From Galaxea fascicularis (Eukaryota; Cnidaria; Anthozoa; Scleractinia; Euphylliidae): a stretch of 64,000 bases of DNA. Both the position numbers and the translations under genes were made by a program. The notes under the pieces are model-generated. The model saw only the letters and a list, made by a program, of their open reading frames with translations, was not told the DNA's origin and did no database searches. Of this stretch, positions 1 through 11,700 are shown one piece after another. The DNA is taken from assembly GCA_948470475.1 (NCBI GenBank), contig OX419343.1:17630147-17694146 (forward strand), read 5' to 3'. Position 1 is the stretch's first letter. The number at the start of each line of letters is the position of its first letter.

Positions 1-3000
1 AAGCCTGGAAAAGGCAGAGAAGGAACGCATAACTGCGTAAGAATTTAATGTAGCCAAACAGTACCTCTAACGCGTTTAAAGTGCTCAGTATTTATAACAA
101 CGGAGCAGAATTTTGCTGGGAGAGTGAAAGTTTATTGTGAGCCTGTGATAGTAAGTTAATGAATTGGCTCATTTACCTGGAAAGTTAGGTGTTCCTTAAC
201 TGTCAGTGTTCCCACGAAGAGATCCTCTTGCTGGACATACGCAGACATGGTGTTAATTTTTTGTCCAATTGGCTGATCGTTCACCTCCACACTTCCTCTT
301 ACCTCCATCTGGCTAATGTTGCGATGAGCCAACACATTCATCAGGGTGGATTTGCCTGTGCCGCTAGGATGAAAAATAACAAAAGCATTATTTAAAGCAT
401 ACGCCTATGACTGTGGTTTAGACTGAGGGAATTTGTTTACAGCTCAGTTTTAAGCTTAAGAACATGGAAAAACTGTGTTTGCTGAAGCGTCAGCTATATA
501 CGTACCTACTCCACAATATGAACCTCACTCAATGGAATTAGCTGGTTCTAAACTCCTTAGATATTTTGGGTGAGTTAAAGAAGAGACCAAGAAAATCGAG
601 TGGGAACTGGGGAAGGGAGGAAGAAGGCCTGTAAGACTTTCTTTAACGGACCATTTCTGGTATACCAGCTCCTGGTATAACCTCTGATTGGTAAATTTTG
701 ACACCCTTGTCATGTCTCTCAAACACAGCATTATGGTGAGCGTGGCTCGCGCGCGTAACTTGGAGGAATCTAAGTTGAGCATACGTGCTATTTCAGCGAG
801 ATGTCTCGGAGATCTTGAAGGTGTGAACTACTTAGGAAGGAGGAAGAAACCTCATGGGCTTGTCGGAAATGTTTCAGTGAAACAACTCAAACCGGCACTG
901 AGATTTTCAGCTTCAGCATCGTCCATGAAGTCTAAGAAGATAATTATAATGTAAGACTTTGAACTGCCTTTTCATAGCATAGCTGTTCTTGCTCATAAGC
1001 TAAAGGTGTATGCTAAATGTGAGAATAGTACAACTCAGGGATGTGACTGAGTTCTGTTGCTGTTCAAAGACTCGGCTGCACCTAACGAAATTGGTAAAAG
1101 GCTGGTGCAAAAACTCGTAACATTATTGGCCAACATAATGTGATATCATTGGTCCCAAGTTACCTGCGTTTGAAAAATCGTGTTGGGTTTAATAAGCAAG
1201 ACGTTGTCATCAGTTGGGACAACAACAACACTTCGCCACAATACCCACCACAGCGTGGTCATTTACCTGGCCAACAATGAAGCGATCGTTTGCACGGGCT
1301 TTAAAGGCGCAAAGTGGAAGGTTTAAATGTTAATAGGCGAAAATAGGAAACAACGATGCACTGGCCGGGAATTGAACCCCGGCCTCTGGCGTGACAAGCG
1401 AAAACTCTGCCACTGAATTACCAGTGCGTGGCTTGATAAAAACGTTCTGTTCCTTTATTTGCTTCCTTTATTTAAGCTCATCGCAAATAGGCCACTTCCG
1501 AATTACCTCAGGTCTCTTTTTCATAGCGAGTCTAGGTGCTCATCCTTTCATATACAAATCAATTTTCATTCTAATGAAAATGAGTTTAATTTGCGTGTGA
1601 ATGAAAATTGATTTGCATATGAAAGAATGAGCACTTGGACTCGCTTTGAAAAAGAGGCCTAAGGTAATTCGGAAGTGGCCTATTGATGAGCTTGAAAGCT
1701 TGTGCCGAAGTTGACAAAGCAATACACCATTTTGCTAATGATCAGTTCCGAGTTAATTGTGGGTAGATCCAGTCTCCTGTGGGGGCAAACGGCCATTTAG
1801 AGACGTAATTTGAAAGTCTAATTTTGACCGTTTGTCTCCACAAAGGACTGGATCTACCCACAATTTGCTTGGAGATGATCATTAGCAAAATGGTGTATTA
1901 AGGCGCAGCAGGGAGGTAACCATGGCGACCCTGTGAGCGGGAACCACCCCAGCGAGCAGCCGACAACAGAAATTCAGTGGAATACTTACCATTCACGATA
2001 CTTACCAACCTTAACCACTAATAGGTGGGAGCAAACGGGACCAGTATCCCCAAAAATTCGCTTAAAGAACTAAGCAAAGGCTGAATTAATATGCAAAGAT
2101 TATCAACGGCTAAATGAATCGACAAATAATGGCCGGCAAACGATGATCCGCAGTGTTCCCTCGAAGCCAATCACGTGTAATCCGTCCCTGAAAATTCTAC
2201 GGGTGCCCACCCCGCAGATTACTTGCACAAATGAATAACGCCGCTAGCAGCATTGGCTCGAGTTTTACCTCGCCTAAATTGCATTCAGCCAGAATAGAAC
2301 AGTTGATAAACAAAAACCCAACAGCAACAAAAGTTGCTAGATTATTGAATTTCATGTTACCAAACCAATCAGAAAATGATTTAACGAGCACTGTCTCTTG
2401 AGTATGATATAATGGTCGGTGAGAACTGGTGAGCAGGAGCCAATCAAATCTCTGAACTCCATAATGTTCCCGTTAATGATGGAATACGTTAGATGATTAC
2501 AGAAAATGAGATTTCCTCCGTACTGGTGCACTTTAATCAATCGATGCATTTAAATACGAACTTCAATGAGCAAGCCGAAAAAAAAAATTGATCAAAACGC
2601 GTCAGTGCATTTGCAGCAGTTTGCAGAACGTTTACAGTAGCCTTTAGAATCGTGACTGAATCAGTTGTCCTTACCTTGCACCCATGACAGCTAACAAAGT
2701 TCCAGCCTCAACTTTTCCACTTACTGCGGAGGAAGGTCACAAAAGAATTAACTAAACTCCGGCTACCGGAATTTAAAATAAGTATTCACTGTATTTCGAA
2801 TTCCCGGGATGGCTATAGAAAAAAAAGTCGAATGTGCTTTCTTCCTCTAAACTTGCTTAACGTCAAAGGGCATGCCGTGAGAGATTAAACTGGTGATGTG
2901 CCTCCAGAAAGCAAAGACGACAATTGCTTCCGGGGTTGTAGTGTGGGTCATGTGCCCGGTAACAGCTCAATTGATTTGTCTCTGTACGTTCCAGGGCTCC

Positions 3001-4449
3001 CCCGATTTATTTCGGTTGGATATCTTTTCAGGAAACCTTTAATCTTCTCAGAAATTCCGATCAAATTGTAGAATTTATAATATAATTCACACCTAATTTG
3101 TGGTTATCGGTTGTAGATTTTGCTTCAGGCTTGCTATGCAAAAACACGCAGGAATCAACAGGGTAAAAATTATTCAGCATCAAATTTCTTATTTCCTTGT
3201 GTCCACAATCTTGAGGAAAGTAGCCTTCTCGCGTCAAAAAACCGATCATGAAAACCTCTGACTCAACATTATTACTACGGTAACTTCCCCCTCCCCCTAC
3301 CCCTACTCAATGTCGAATTTAGGAAGCCGCAATTCTTAGGGAAACGTTCAGGAGCCACAAACAACATTGCATTGGGGGAGGGGGGAGGGGGAGGAGTGTT
3401 TTCACGTAAAGGGGCTTTGGAGCACAATTTTCTCAACAGTTTAGTCCAAGGTTGTAGTCGTGGCAAATTGAACATCAAGTGAAAATCCCGGAGGCCATGG
3501 AGTGCCGAGGAGGAGAGTAGCAATAACAATTAAAATAAAATATTTTCATTCGTTATTCATTCCTACACATACTTTATAACATTTGAAGCATAACAAACAA
3601 AATTGAGCTATTTTATTTAATCTTTATTTTTTAAGAAATGACAGAAATATGAAGGGCTGCCCATATTAAAGCACTTGCTTGCAGCCTTTCACCTACTGTG
3701 AAGAACCACTGGTTTTGTTTTGCTGGTAAAAGAGGGCCAGCCAGTAGAACACGTCGAACTTCGGTTAGTAAGCCGATTTCGCTATCTAAAATTATCTCCG
3801 ACTCGCATTTTTAGGATATTAATATAAGTACATAATTTGCCGTTTACAAACAGCAAAGTCACTGATCGATATCGTTGATGAATTTCATCTGGCTAAGTCA
3901 TACAAGAAAACCGGATGCGGTTTGTCCAACAACATTTAAAAAACATTATCTGGTCTACCGTTTTCCTTCCCGTAATTAAGAACTACCACAGAAAAAGAAA
4001 ATCTGATTGGACTTCCAAAGAGATAAATTTAAAATACGTAGAAATAAAAGCACAGAAAAGTAGTGTGCAGTAACATAATCGTAATATGAGACGATATAAT
4101 CCACGGACTCAAGACCGAGCGATTGTCGCAGCAAAGCTTGACTTGATGGAAGAGAGAACCACTTACCGCCAAACAAAACTTGCTTTTTAGTCGGCTTCTC
4201 GATCTCCTGAATTCCACCACACAGTCGCTTGAAGAGCGATGGCCTGGGATTTTCAACAAAGACATTGATGTCTTCCCAAGAAATCGAGACTCTTTCTCCG
4301 ACGTCTTCAATACTAGTAGTTTTTGGTATCAGACGTCCGCTGTCTGTGCTGTCGATAGAGGCACCTGGGTCAAACGTCGAATAACGCAGTTTTCTGGGAT
4401 TTGTTCTGTTGTGCAAAAGGGGAGATTTGCTATCGTGTCCCTTCTTCAT
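1..4449 (-). CDS. ABCG (white-family) half-transporter, gene A, 5' part only
   Basis: Three coding exons on the minus strand (4449-4167, 2723-2675, 363-177) join in phase to give about 173 residues. They form a cytosolic N-terminal leader followed by the start of an ABCG nucleotide-binding domain. Visible motifs are a Walker A (GASGTGKST, created across the exon 2/exon 3 junction) and the Q-loop sequence YVQQEDLF. The family consists of half-transporters with the ATPase domain first and six membrane helices after it, acting as dimers. The rest of the gene lies beyond the left edge, so the signature, Walker B and membrane domain cannot be checked. Exon sizes (49 and 187 nt) and phases equal those of gene B at 6620-40629, so the two are tandem paralogs. 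The start was taken as the first ATG of the open frame at 4449. The substrate is unknown; white-type proteins carry pigment precursors, ABCG1-type carry sterols. Confidence 0.88.
177..363 (-). CDS. gene A coding exon 3 (Walker A to Q-loop)
   Basis: A 187-nt exon with a CTAG acceptor and a GTAAAT donor. It completes Walker A (GTGKST), continues with LMNVLAHRN and contains [13 protein letters not shown], the Q-loop region typical of white-type ABCG proteins. It ends in HLTFQ in phase 0. The next exon is outside the window. Confidence 0.9.
1474..1693. mobile_element. foldback MITE, copy 1 of family M1
   Basis: A long imperfect inverted repeat with arms of about 80-90 bp. The left inner arm begins AATAGGCCACTTCCGAATTA at 1486; the right arm ends with its reverse complement at 1684. 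Short outer arms AAGCTCATC / GATGAGCTT extend the pairing. No ORF is present. A second, shorter copy lies at 12257-12415, which shows this is an interspersed family and not a private hairpin. Confidence 0.8.
1721..1899. mobile_element. foldback MITE, second family (M2)
   Basis: Inverted termini AATACACCATTTTGCTAATG and its reverse complement lie at 1721 and 1899. Inside is a second inverted pair around GTGGGTAGATCCAGTC and GACTGGATCTACCCAC. It is noncoding and sits 28 bp from the M1 copy. Confidence 0.75.
2675..2723 (-). CDS. gene A coding exon 2 (start of ATPase fold)
   Basis: A 49-nt exon between a CAG acceptor and a GTAAGG donor, encoding [16 protein letters not shown]. It is too short to stand out as an ORF but matches the first strand and the beginning of Walker A, and its size equals exon 2 of gene B. 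Confidence 0.85.
4167..4449 (-). CDS. gene A coding exon 1 (leader)
   Basis: The frame opens at the ATG at 4449 and runs 94 codons plus one base to a GTAAGT donor at 4166. It encodes a polar, Ser/Thr-rich leader ending in the sequence KQVLFGG, which precedes the first beta strand of ABCG ATPase domains (gene B has RILFDG at the same place). No signal peptide is visible, as expected for this family. Confidence 0.82.
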
Positions 4450-6619
4450 TATTGCAGTAAATTATGCATCACGTGCTTTCAGCGGAAGCGATGAAAAGTA
4501 GTCAGTGGTAATGTTACATAAACGACAACCGAGAAATGTGATATAGCATTAGGACGTCACGCCACTTTTGATTGGTCTCTTAGAGTTTAATTGATAGTCG
4601 TAATTGGTGACTGCAGTCTTAAAAAATGGTGTGAAAACAAGCCGTTTCTCTGATACCTCCTAAGGCTTTGTCAAAACGTCGATGAAAACCTTTCGCGAAA
4701 GATTAGTCTCCTTCGCAGCCGGTTTTGGGAAGCATCCCAAAAAACATCTACCTCTTTCTCTAGTAATCATTTGTAACTGACGAGACAAATACATTTATAC
4801 GCTGTCGTGGTTCCCTTGAAACCCATACCCGATTTCAGACCAAAACCGTACCCTATTGCACTACAGCGTAACTATAAAGGCTGTGTCTAAATGACCGGCA
4901 GCCGGTCAAGGTTGTCAAACCACTAAATGACCGGCAGTCCGATATTTCCTTGACAAATTCAGAAAAACCGAGGAATTTATGATATTTTCAACAAACGACG
5001 ACATTTACAGACTTAACTATCGAAGTAACCGTTAAGAAAGCGATGCAGTTTTATTAATATAAACTATCAAAGTACAAATCGTCTAAATGACCGGCAGCCG
5101 GCCAAAATCTTCACGCCCAATACAAAAGTCCATATTCCTTGACTCCTAGCTCTAATCCTTAACCTAAAACATACTAAATCTCCCCCGAAGTACCAAGTCT
5201 AAGGAAAACAAAGCCCATGAAAGGGAGCCCGAATCGGACTGAAGACCATAATAGCCGAATCCAGAGTTTGACCGGCTGCCGGTCATTTAGACACTTCGCA
5301 CTATAAACCAAACAACTTGCACGCACTTATGCATTGATCAGAAAGACTGTTTTCCAGAAATACTTTAACGAGAAGGGCACTATGACGCCGGGTTTCAAGA
5401 AACTAAACAAAGGCAAATATGTAATAAGTGGGAAAACGCAATGTAAAACCTATCACTGGCTTTAATCCTGCTTCCTGGGTAACACAATTTAAGTCAAATT
5501 ATAAAAACTTAGTACCTAGGTTACAAACGGACTGTCCTGTTGCTCAATTATTTGAACTGAATTGTCATTATAAAAATTGAGCTAAAGCGCTCGTAAATAC
5601 GAGAAATGTTCAATGCATACTATTTGCTATATGATTTCTTCTGGTCTTGTAGGGCTTTCTAGAGAGCGGCCTTCCATTGCAAACAAGACAACATCGCTTA
5701 TTCGCTCAAGTCCCGCGCTCTACACCAGGTTCACGCTTGAACAATATTTTTCTTTGCGTTGTTTCATTGCGAGACCTTTTTCTTTGTAATCATTTTAGTT
5801 TAGGCCAAAACATCTTATTATGAAGTTAGACTATAACAATCAATGTATAAACAATTAATATAAAACTCAAGTTTTCACTAGCTTTGCTTTAAAACCCGTC
5901 TCCAAAAGCAACCTAAATCAAGCGGAGTCACAAAAAGGTGCTCTAGTCAACTGGAAAAATGTTGCGATTAAAAATAAGCTTCTACTTCATATGTTGATGG
6001 CGTTCTGAACGTTATCCGTGTCGAAGTGGTTCGTTCCGAATTGGCTCCATATTCCCACCCGACTCAAGGTGGTGCCGGTGACACTGATGGCCAGTACTTT
6101 TCACTGCTTGCGTTGTTTGATTGGCTAGATTGATTTCTTTGACATCATTGATTGGTTCTTTCCTTTGCTCAAGCTGTTTTGATAGGCCAGCCCGACTCTG
6201 GTTTTGGTACAACAACAACCGTAACAAATGTCTGAAATAATGCGCTTGACATTTAGGAGGGTTTTGTGAACGGGTAGAGCAAATCTGTTTAACTGGACTG
6301 GCTGTCCATTACATATTATATTCTCGTGCAACGGGGAGGATCTCCAACAAAAACAAAAATCCATAAATAATCAACTTATTGATATCAGATGACCATTTCA
6401 TGATCATGTATGAAGGGCCAGTTATGCAATCAGCGGTTATAATATCAGTTGAACGAATACATCCCAAATGAAAATAAGGGCATTCTGTGATCCGATCATA
6501 ATTCATGCGTTAACGTCAACAAAGAGAGACTGCAACGCAACTTATTGGTAAGCGTAGCGGCGAACACGAAACGATCCATCATTTCCTTGTTCAAGTAATA
6601 GGCCAAGCACGTTTTCCCA
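4450..6619. other. intergenic spacer between gene A 5' end and gene B 3' end
   Basis: About 2.2 kb separating the two head-to-tail ABCG genes. It should contain the gene A promoter and the gene B 3' untranslated region, but I could not fix a TATA box or poly(A) signal with confidence. It holds the inverted-repeat element at 4883-5294. A stretch near 4790-4850 resembles 45711-45835 (shared words such as CTTGAAA..CCATACCC), so it is probably another dispersed repeat. Confidence 0.6.
4883..5294. mobile_element. TIR element with internal copies of its terminal motif
   Basis: Perfect 27-bp terminal inverted repeats occur at 4883-4909 and 5268-5294; the core word is TAAATGACCGGCAGCCGG. The same word recurs inside near 5085 and, altered, near 4923, giving four copies. 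There is no ORF, so this is a nonautonomous element. Confidence 0.8.
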
Positions 6620-6721
6620 TCACTGTTCCTTGTACGCTCTTCTCAGTAAAAATAAGAAGGACAATAGACGGAAGCCCACAATTAGGGCTAAGAGACAGTA
6701 TATGTCCAAGAACATGTTGTC
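6620..6721 (-). CDS. gene B last coding exon (TM6 and stop)
   Basis: 102 nt encoding [20 protein letters not shown], then [13 protein letters not shown] and TGA at 6622-6620. The final helix followed by a short basic tail (RRAYKEQ) is the usual C-terminus of white-type proteins. Confidence 0.9.
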   Translation of the reverse strand, partial: DNMFLDIYCLLALIVGFRLLSFLFLLRRAYKEQ

Positions 6722-8077
6722 CTAAAAGAGAAAAATACAATTAAAAATTAACTCGGTGACATGAATGCAGATAAACTTTCATACCAGCCTGAGTAACTAC
6801 TAACAAGCCGATTCCCCGAAGCTATTTCGATATGATGTGACTAGTATGCTGAAACGGTACCCAAAAAATCTTAACAAACCTTTATTTCCTCTTAACGTGA
6901 AGCTAGAAACGTTACTTTTATGGAGGCCGTGCATTGTTTGTTACCGTCCAATCACAAAACAACATAAATCACGTGATGGTAAAGGAGGCAAATCAGGCAC
7001 TAACCGTTACAAATAAAAAATAATGGGGGGTGGGGTGGGGAAGAGCAGGACAAGAAAAAAATTCGTGCAAAAAAGAAGGCAAAGAGGAAAAAAATCATGC
7101 AACGTCAAAAAAACAAAAGAATCTTGCACAAGCAATGGCGAAAAAAAATTATGCATCACTTTTTTAATGGTCCGTTCCTTACTGAACACTTACTTCTTTA
7201 AAGCCAAGGAACTTAATAGCTGCATTACCATTCGGCACACAAAACCCTTCCGTTGCCCCTGAGGAGCCACTCATTGATGGCATGGCAGTTGCGTTTGCTG
7301 GTGATCCACAGTCTGAAAATCCACAAGAAAGAATATGATGGAACTTAGCCATGGGCGTTTTACACTATTTCCTCCTCTACGAGAATATTGTTCTTAGGAG
7401 GAGCAGGGGTGCGGAGTGGTGACACTCGCCTTCCACCAGTGTGTCCCATCATACATGGGTTAAGTAGGTTGTTCGTTCTTGTCCTTGTTGCGTAAGGCTT
7501 TTCTTCGGGTACACCGGTTTTCCCCTCTCCTCAGAAACCAACATTACCAAATTCCAATTCGATCTGTATAGTGTACCCAGTTAGCACATTGTGTGCTAAA
7601 TAGACCTCACGTAAATTGATTTATTTCGTTTTGTTGTTATTGTGGTTTTCATTAAATTTCAAGACTTGAAGCATGCTGTTGTAATTTGGAAGTTGCTCGC
7701 AGTCTCATTGGCTGAAATCCACGCTCTCTACGAATATGTTAAATAGAAACGAGTGTTTAACTAACACTGAGGTTCGTTCTTTTCAGGCAGCCGCACCACA
7801 ATTATGGAACCCTCTACCGCCAAGTCTACGAGATGTCACATCAGTTGAGACTTTTAAGAAAAATTTAAATACATTTTTATTTAGGAAAGCGTTTGCTGAT
7901 AGGTTTACTTTACTTAAATTTTACGAATCATATTTTACTTGCACAAATTATAATTATTACATACTTTCAATCACTTCTATATTAATTATTGGAATTTGAT
8001 TTATAATTTTTAAGACATGTAAAGCGCTTTTGATCTTTCATTGTAAAAAGCGCTATAGAAATATTAATTATTATTAC

Positions 8078-8131
<54 letters not shown>

Positions 8132-8680
8132 CATTCGCTCTATTACGATCCGCCCTAATTTGTTTAAGAGGATCGAGAGTTAGAAGAAAGGCTTTTCGTG
8201 ATTTTAATAACATTGACATTGACATTGAAATTCAAGAAGGAGCCATAATGTAATACTTAAGAGCTCCATCACAAAGTTTTCTTCAGACGGATATTTTTTT
8301 TAACTATTTTTAATTTGTTCTTAGCCATGTTTTATGGAACATTTTTGTTACTGTTGTTAACAAAGTTCTTAAACGAGATTACTACTTGGAATGTTTTTTT
8401 AACTGAGATGAATTTTTTTTTCAATCGAATTAAATAACAAAAAAATTATTATTGTTATTGTAAAATAGGAGCAACCAATATATTTTATTTTAATTTTGCG
8501 TCTCGTTTTTAATCAATTGAATTTTTCTTTCTGACAAAATCTAAGTGCTCTTCTTTTTGATCGAAAGAAATTGTAAATAGTGTTTTGACCGAATAGTTTT
8601 TTTAGCGAATTAATTGTATATAGGATTTTAATGTTAGCGTTTGTCATTGATCAATAAAAAATATTATTATTTAAACAAAA

Positions 8681-8728
<48 letters not shown>

Positions 8729-11700
8729 TGCCTGAAACGGAGTGGACCAGGAAAACAAATTTACATACATACCTATCGGACCATAATCCTTCCACTGATT
8801 GATGATGAGAGCCTCGAACCCGTACATGAACCAAGAAATGTACTTTAACCAGACAAAATAAACTGGCACAGTTCTATAGAGGAAGACGGCGTAAAAACGC
8901 AAAATAATTAGTGTAATTCTAAATTTATCGTCAAAATAAACTGGCACAGTTCTATAGAGAAAGACGGCGTAAAAACGCAAAATAATTAGTGTAATTCTAA
9001 ATTTATCGTCAAACTTTGTGATTGGTTGACAGCCAACAATCTAATCAAAAGTCCAATCCAGTCCAATTTAAAGTATATTGTATCAATTTGTTTCGTCACT
9101 GTGTAAATCCTCCTTAAATTGCCTCTGTGTAACTGAGAGACAAGTAAACCCAACTTATTATCACCAATTGATATCGTAATACACGCAGTGGCCAAACATC
9201 GAGTGCATACAAAGAGGGTCCCCTATACTTTTTTCGTGAAACGTGATTGGGACTATTTTTTCTCGTAAAACGTGATTTAGGTTTATTTGTTCATTCGTGA
9301 TTCGTGATTGCCGATATTGATTTTATCGTGAACGTGAACGAATTTTGGGAATTATCCGTGACGCGTGAACAGTCTCAACATTTTTACGTGAATGCATTTT
9401 CCAAAGTGGTATAGGGGACCCTCTACAAAGGTACATTTATTTACTAAATTCGCTAAACACTGATAAACGTTTTTACCATGCTTCCATAGGATCGCTTCAA
9501 CCGAGAAGCTGAGACCCTTCCCGGCTGCCGGGCATAGAGCCACTGAGTAAATCCAAATGTGGAAATGTAATATTAAATAAGGACTAGCAACTTAACAAGG
9601 TGACGACAGCGATGGGAAAACGTGAACGTGAACGTAAATTTCAAACTACAACTCTCCTTTTCTTTTGGTAACTCTTTCGCGATTATTCCGGCATTTTGCT
9701 TAACTTGGAAAATAATGGCGAGATGTCTAAATTACTATAAACGGTGTTAAAGGGAAGAAAAGTTATCGTCACGCGCTCACGCTCTTGAGAAAGCATAAAA
9801 TTTGGTTATTTCAGGTTGTTGTTTTGCAACGGAAAACAAAGAAATGCACCAAAATGTAAAGCGCACGTGTAGAGGTGGAATTCTCATTGCCGTTGTCGTC
9901 CGACAATAATCATGGGGAAGTTTCAGCAGCGACGACGGCGACGGCAACGAAAAGGTCATTTCAAAATATAACTTCTCGTTTGTGTATGTCTTTCGCGATT
10001 ATTGAGATTTGTTTAACTTGGAAAAAATTGACGAATCCAACTGTCGAGAAACTAAATTACTATGAACGTCGTTAAAGTGAGGAAAAAGAAAGATAACTTT
10101 GCCGTCATGTGCTCGCCTGCTTGCGCCGCCAACGGACTAAACACTAGTTAAGTCCGTCTGCGAATCAGTGTATAATATCGCCTTTCACAGGCCACTGAGT
10201 GGATCGGGCATATGTACTCAAATCTGATCGGCTCTTTTCCCCATAATTTCAACGCGCGACGTGATTGGCGGGTCTGATTCCAGATTCGCCAATCACGCAA
10301 GTGCAGAACGATTCTTTTTGCTCATTAAACCTGTCAGGTTGTTTTGATGCGTTCTTGTTGCCGTTCCCGTTGTCGATTGTGGCATCAAACGCCACGCAAC
10401 AGACTCTGGCACCGTCCACACGCATCCGGATATTTTTGAAAACGGAGTTTTCCTTTTCTGTTTTTGCCTTTCGTCCGCACGTAACCGGCGTTTCCGGTCA
10501 CCGAAAACGGAGGTTCATATCTTTTATAACGCCGGCTTATCATATTCGTATGGACGGGCGAGAAAACGGAGGTTTTTGAATACGATGACGTCAGAGGTTG
10601 GTGACAGACCCATAGCAGGGGGAGGGGGAGGGGCAGGGGCAGGGGCAGGGGAAGCCTCCCCCTCCAGAATTTGAAGTTGGAAAACAATTTTACCAAAAAA
10701 TACCAAAAGATGGCACGACGGTGACTGTAGCAAAAATATCATCTATAACCGAAGCGAGTTCGCGTTCTTTCAAACTTCATCGCGATTCTTCCAAGATCTT
10801 CCAACTCGCGAAATTGAAGGCGAATTCTCCAGCCACGATCAAATTCTAAGGACCGGTCCCAAGTTTAAAAAGACGTCTGGTGTTCACGTCCTCCATGAAA
10901 CGTGAAATTATGAAGAAATGTACCCAAAAAGTGCGATGAATGTGCAGAGTTGATGTTTTGCTTAGTAACCCTATTGCATCGATGTGCTCCTTGCCGCCGC
11001 AGTCGCCGTGACACGTCAAACTAGAAGTGAGCTTAAGCAACGACGACGGCGACCGCATCGAAAACGGCATTTCAAAACATAACTTCTCGTTTTCGTAACT
11101 TCTCTGCGATTATTCCAATTTGCTTAACGTGAAAAATGCTGGCGAGCTGGCCAGGGTCTACATTAATGTGAAAGGTGTTAAACCAAAGAAAAAAAAAAAA
11201 GAAACTTGCAGTCATGCGCTCACGTTCTCGAGAAAACCTAGGCCCGGTACATACGTCGAACTTGAGTTGAACAAAAAAGTTAAAACAAAAGATTTTCCTA
11301 ATTAGCATTCGATTCGCCACATGAGAAGTTCGACGTTTGAACCAACAGAACCGAGCCTAAAATTTGGTCATTTAACATTGTTGTCTTGCAGAGGACGGCA
11401 AAGAAATGTACCAAAATGTGAAATGCACCTGCACAGTGATTGTTTTTTCTCATTAAACCATTTTGTGTGTGGCATTCTCGTTGTCGTTGCCGCCCTCGTT
11501 GCTTAAGCTCCCTTCTCTAATGTCTACGACGGCTGAGGAGAGCGAAGAGGAGTCGCTTCGCTTGGACAACTTGGTGAACCCCCTAGTCATACTAGCATTG
11601 CTACGGCCCTGGGTGATACTACAAGGAGCGCATGCGCGCGCATGCTCTGTACGGAAGGCTAGCGTATTCAAATTGGGCAAATACGATTCGAATACGCTAC

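Larger units (their letters stand above)
364..2674 (-). other. gene A intron 2 with two foldback elements
   Basis: No coding exon was recognised here. The intron holds two inverted-repeat elements side by side (1474-1693 and 1721-1899). The remainder is AT-rich sequence without a feature I can name. Confidence 0.6.
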
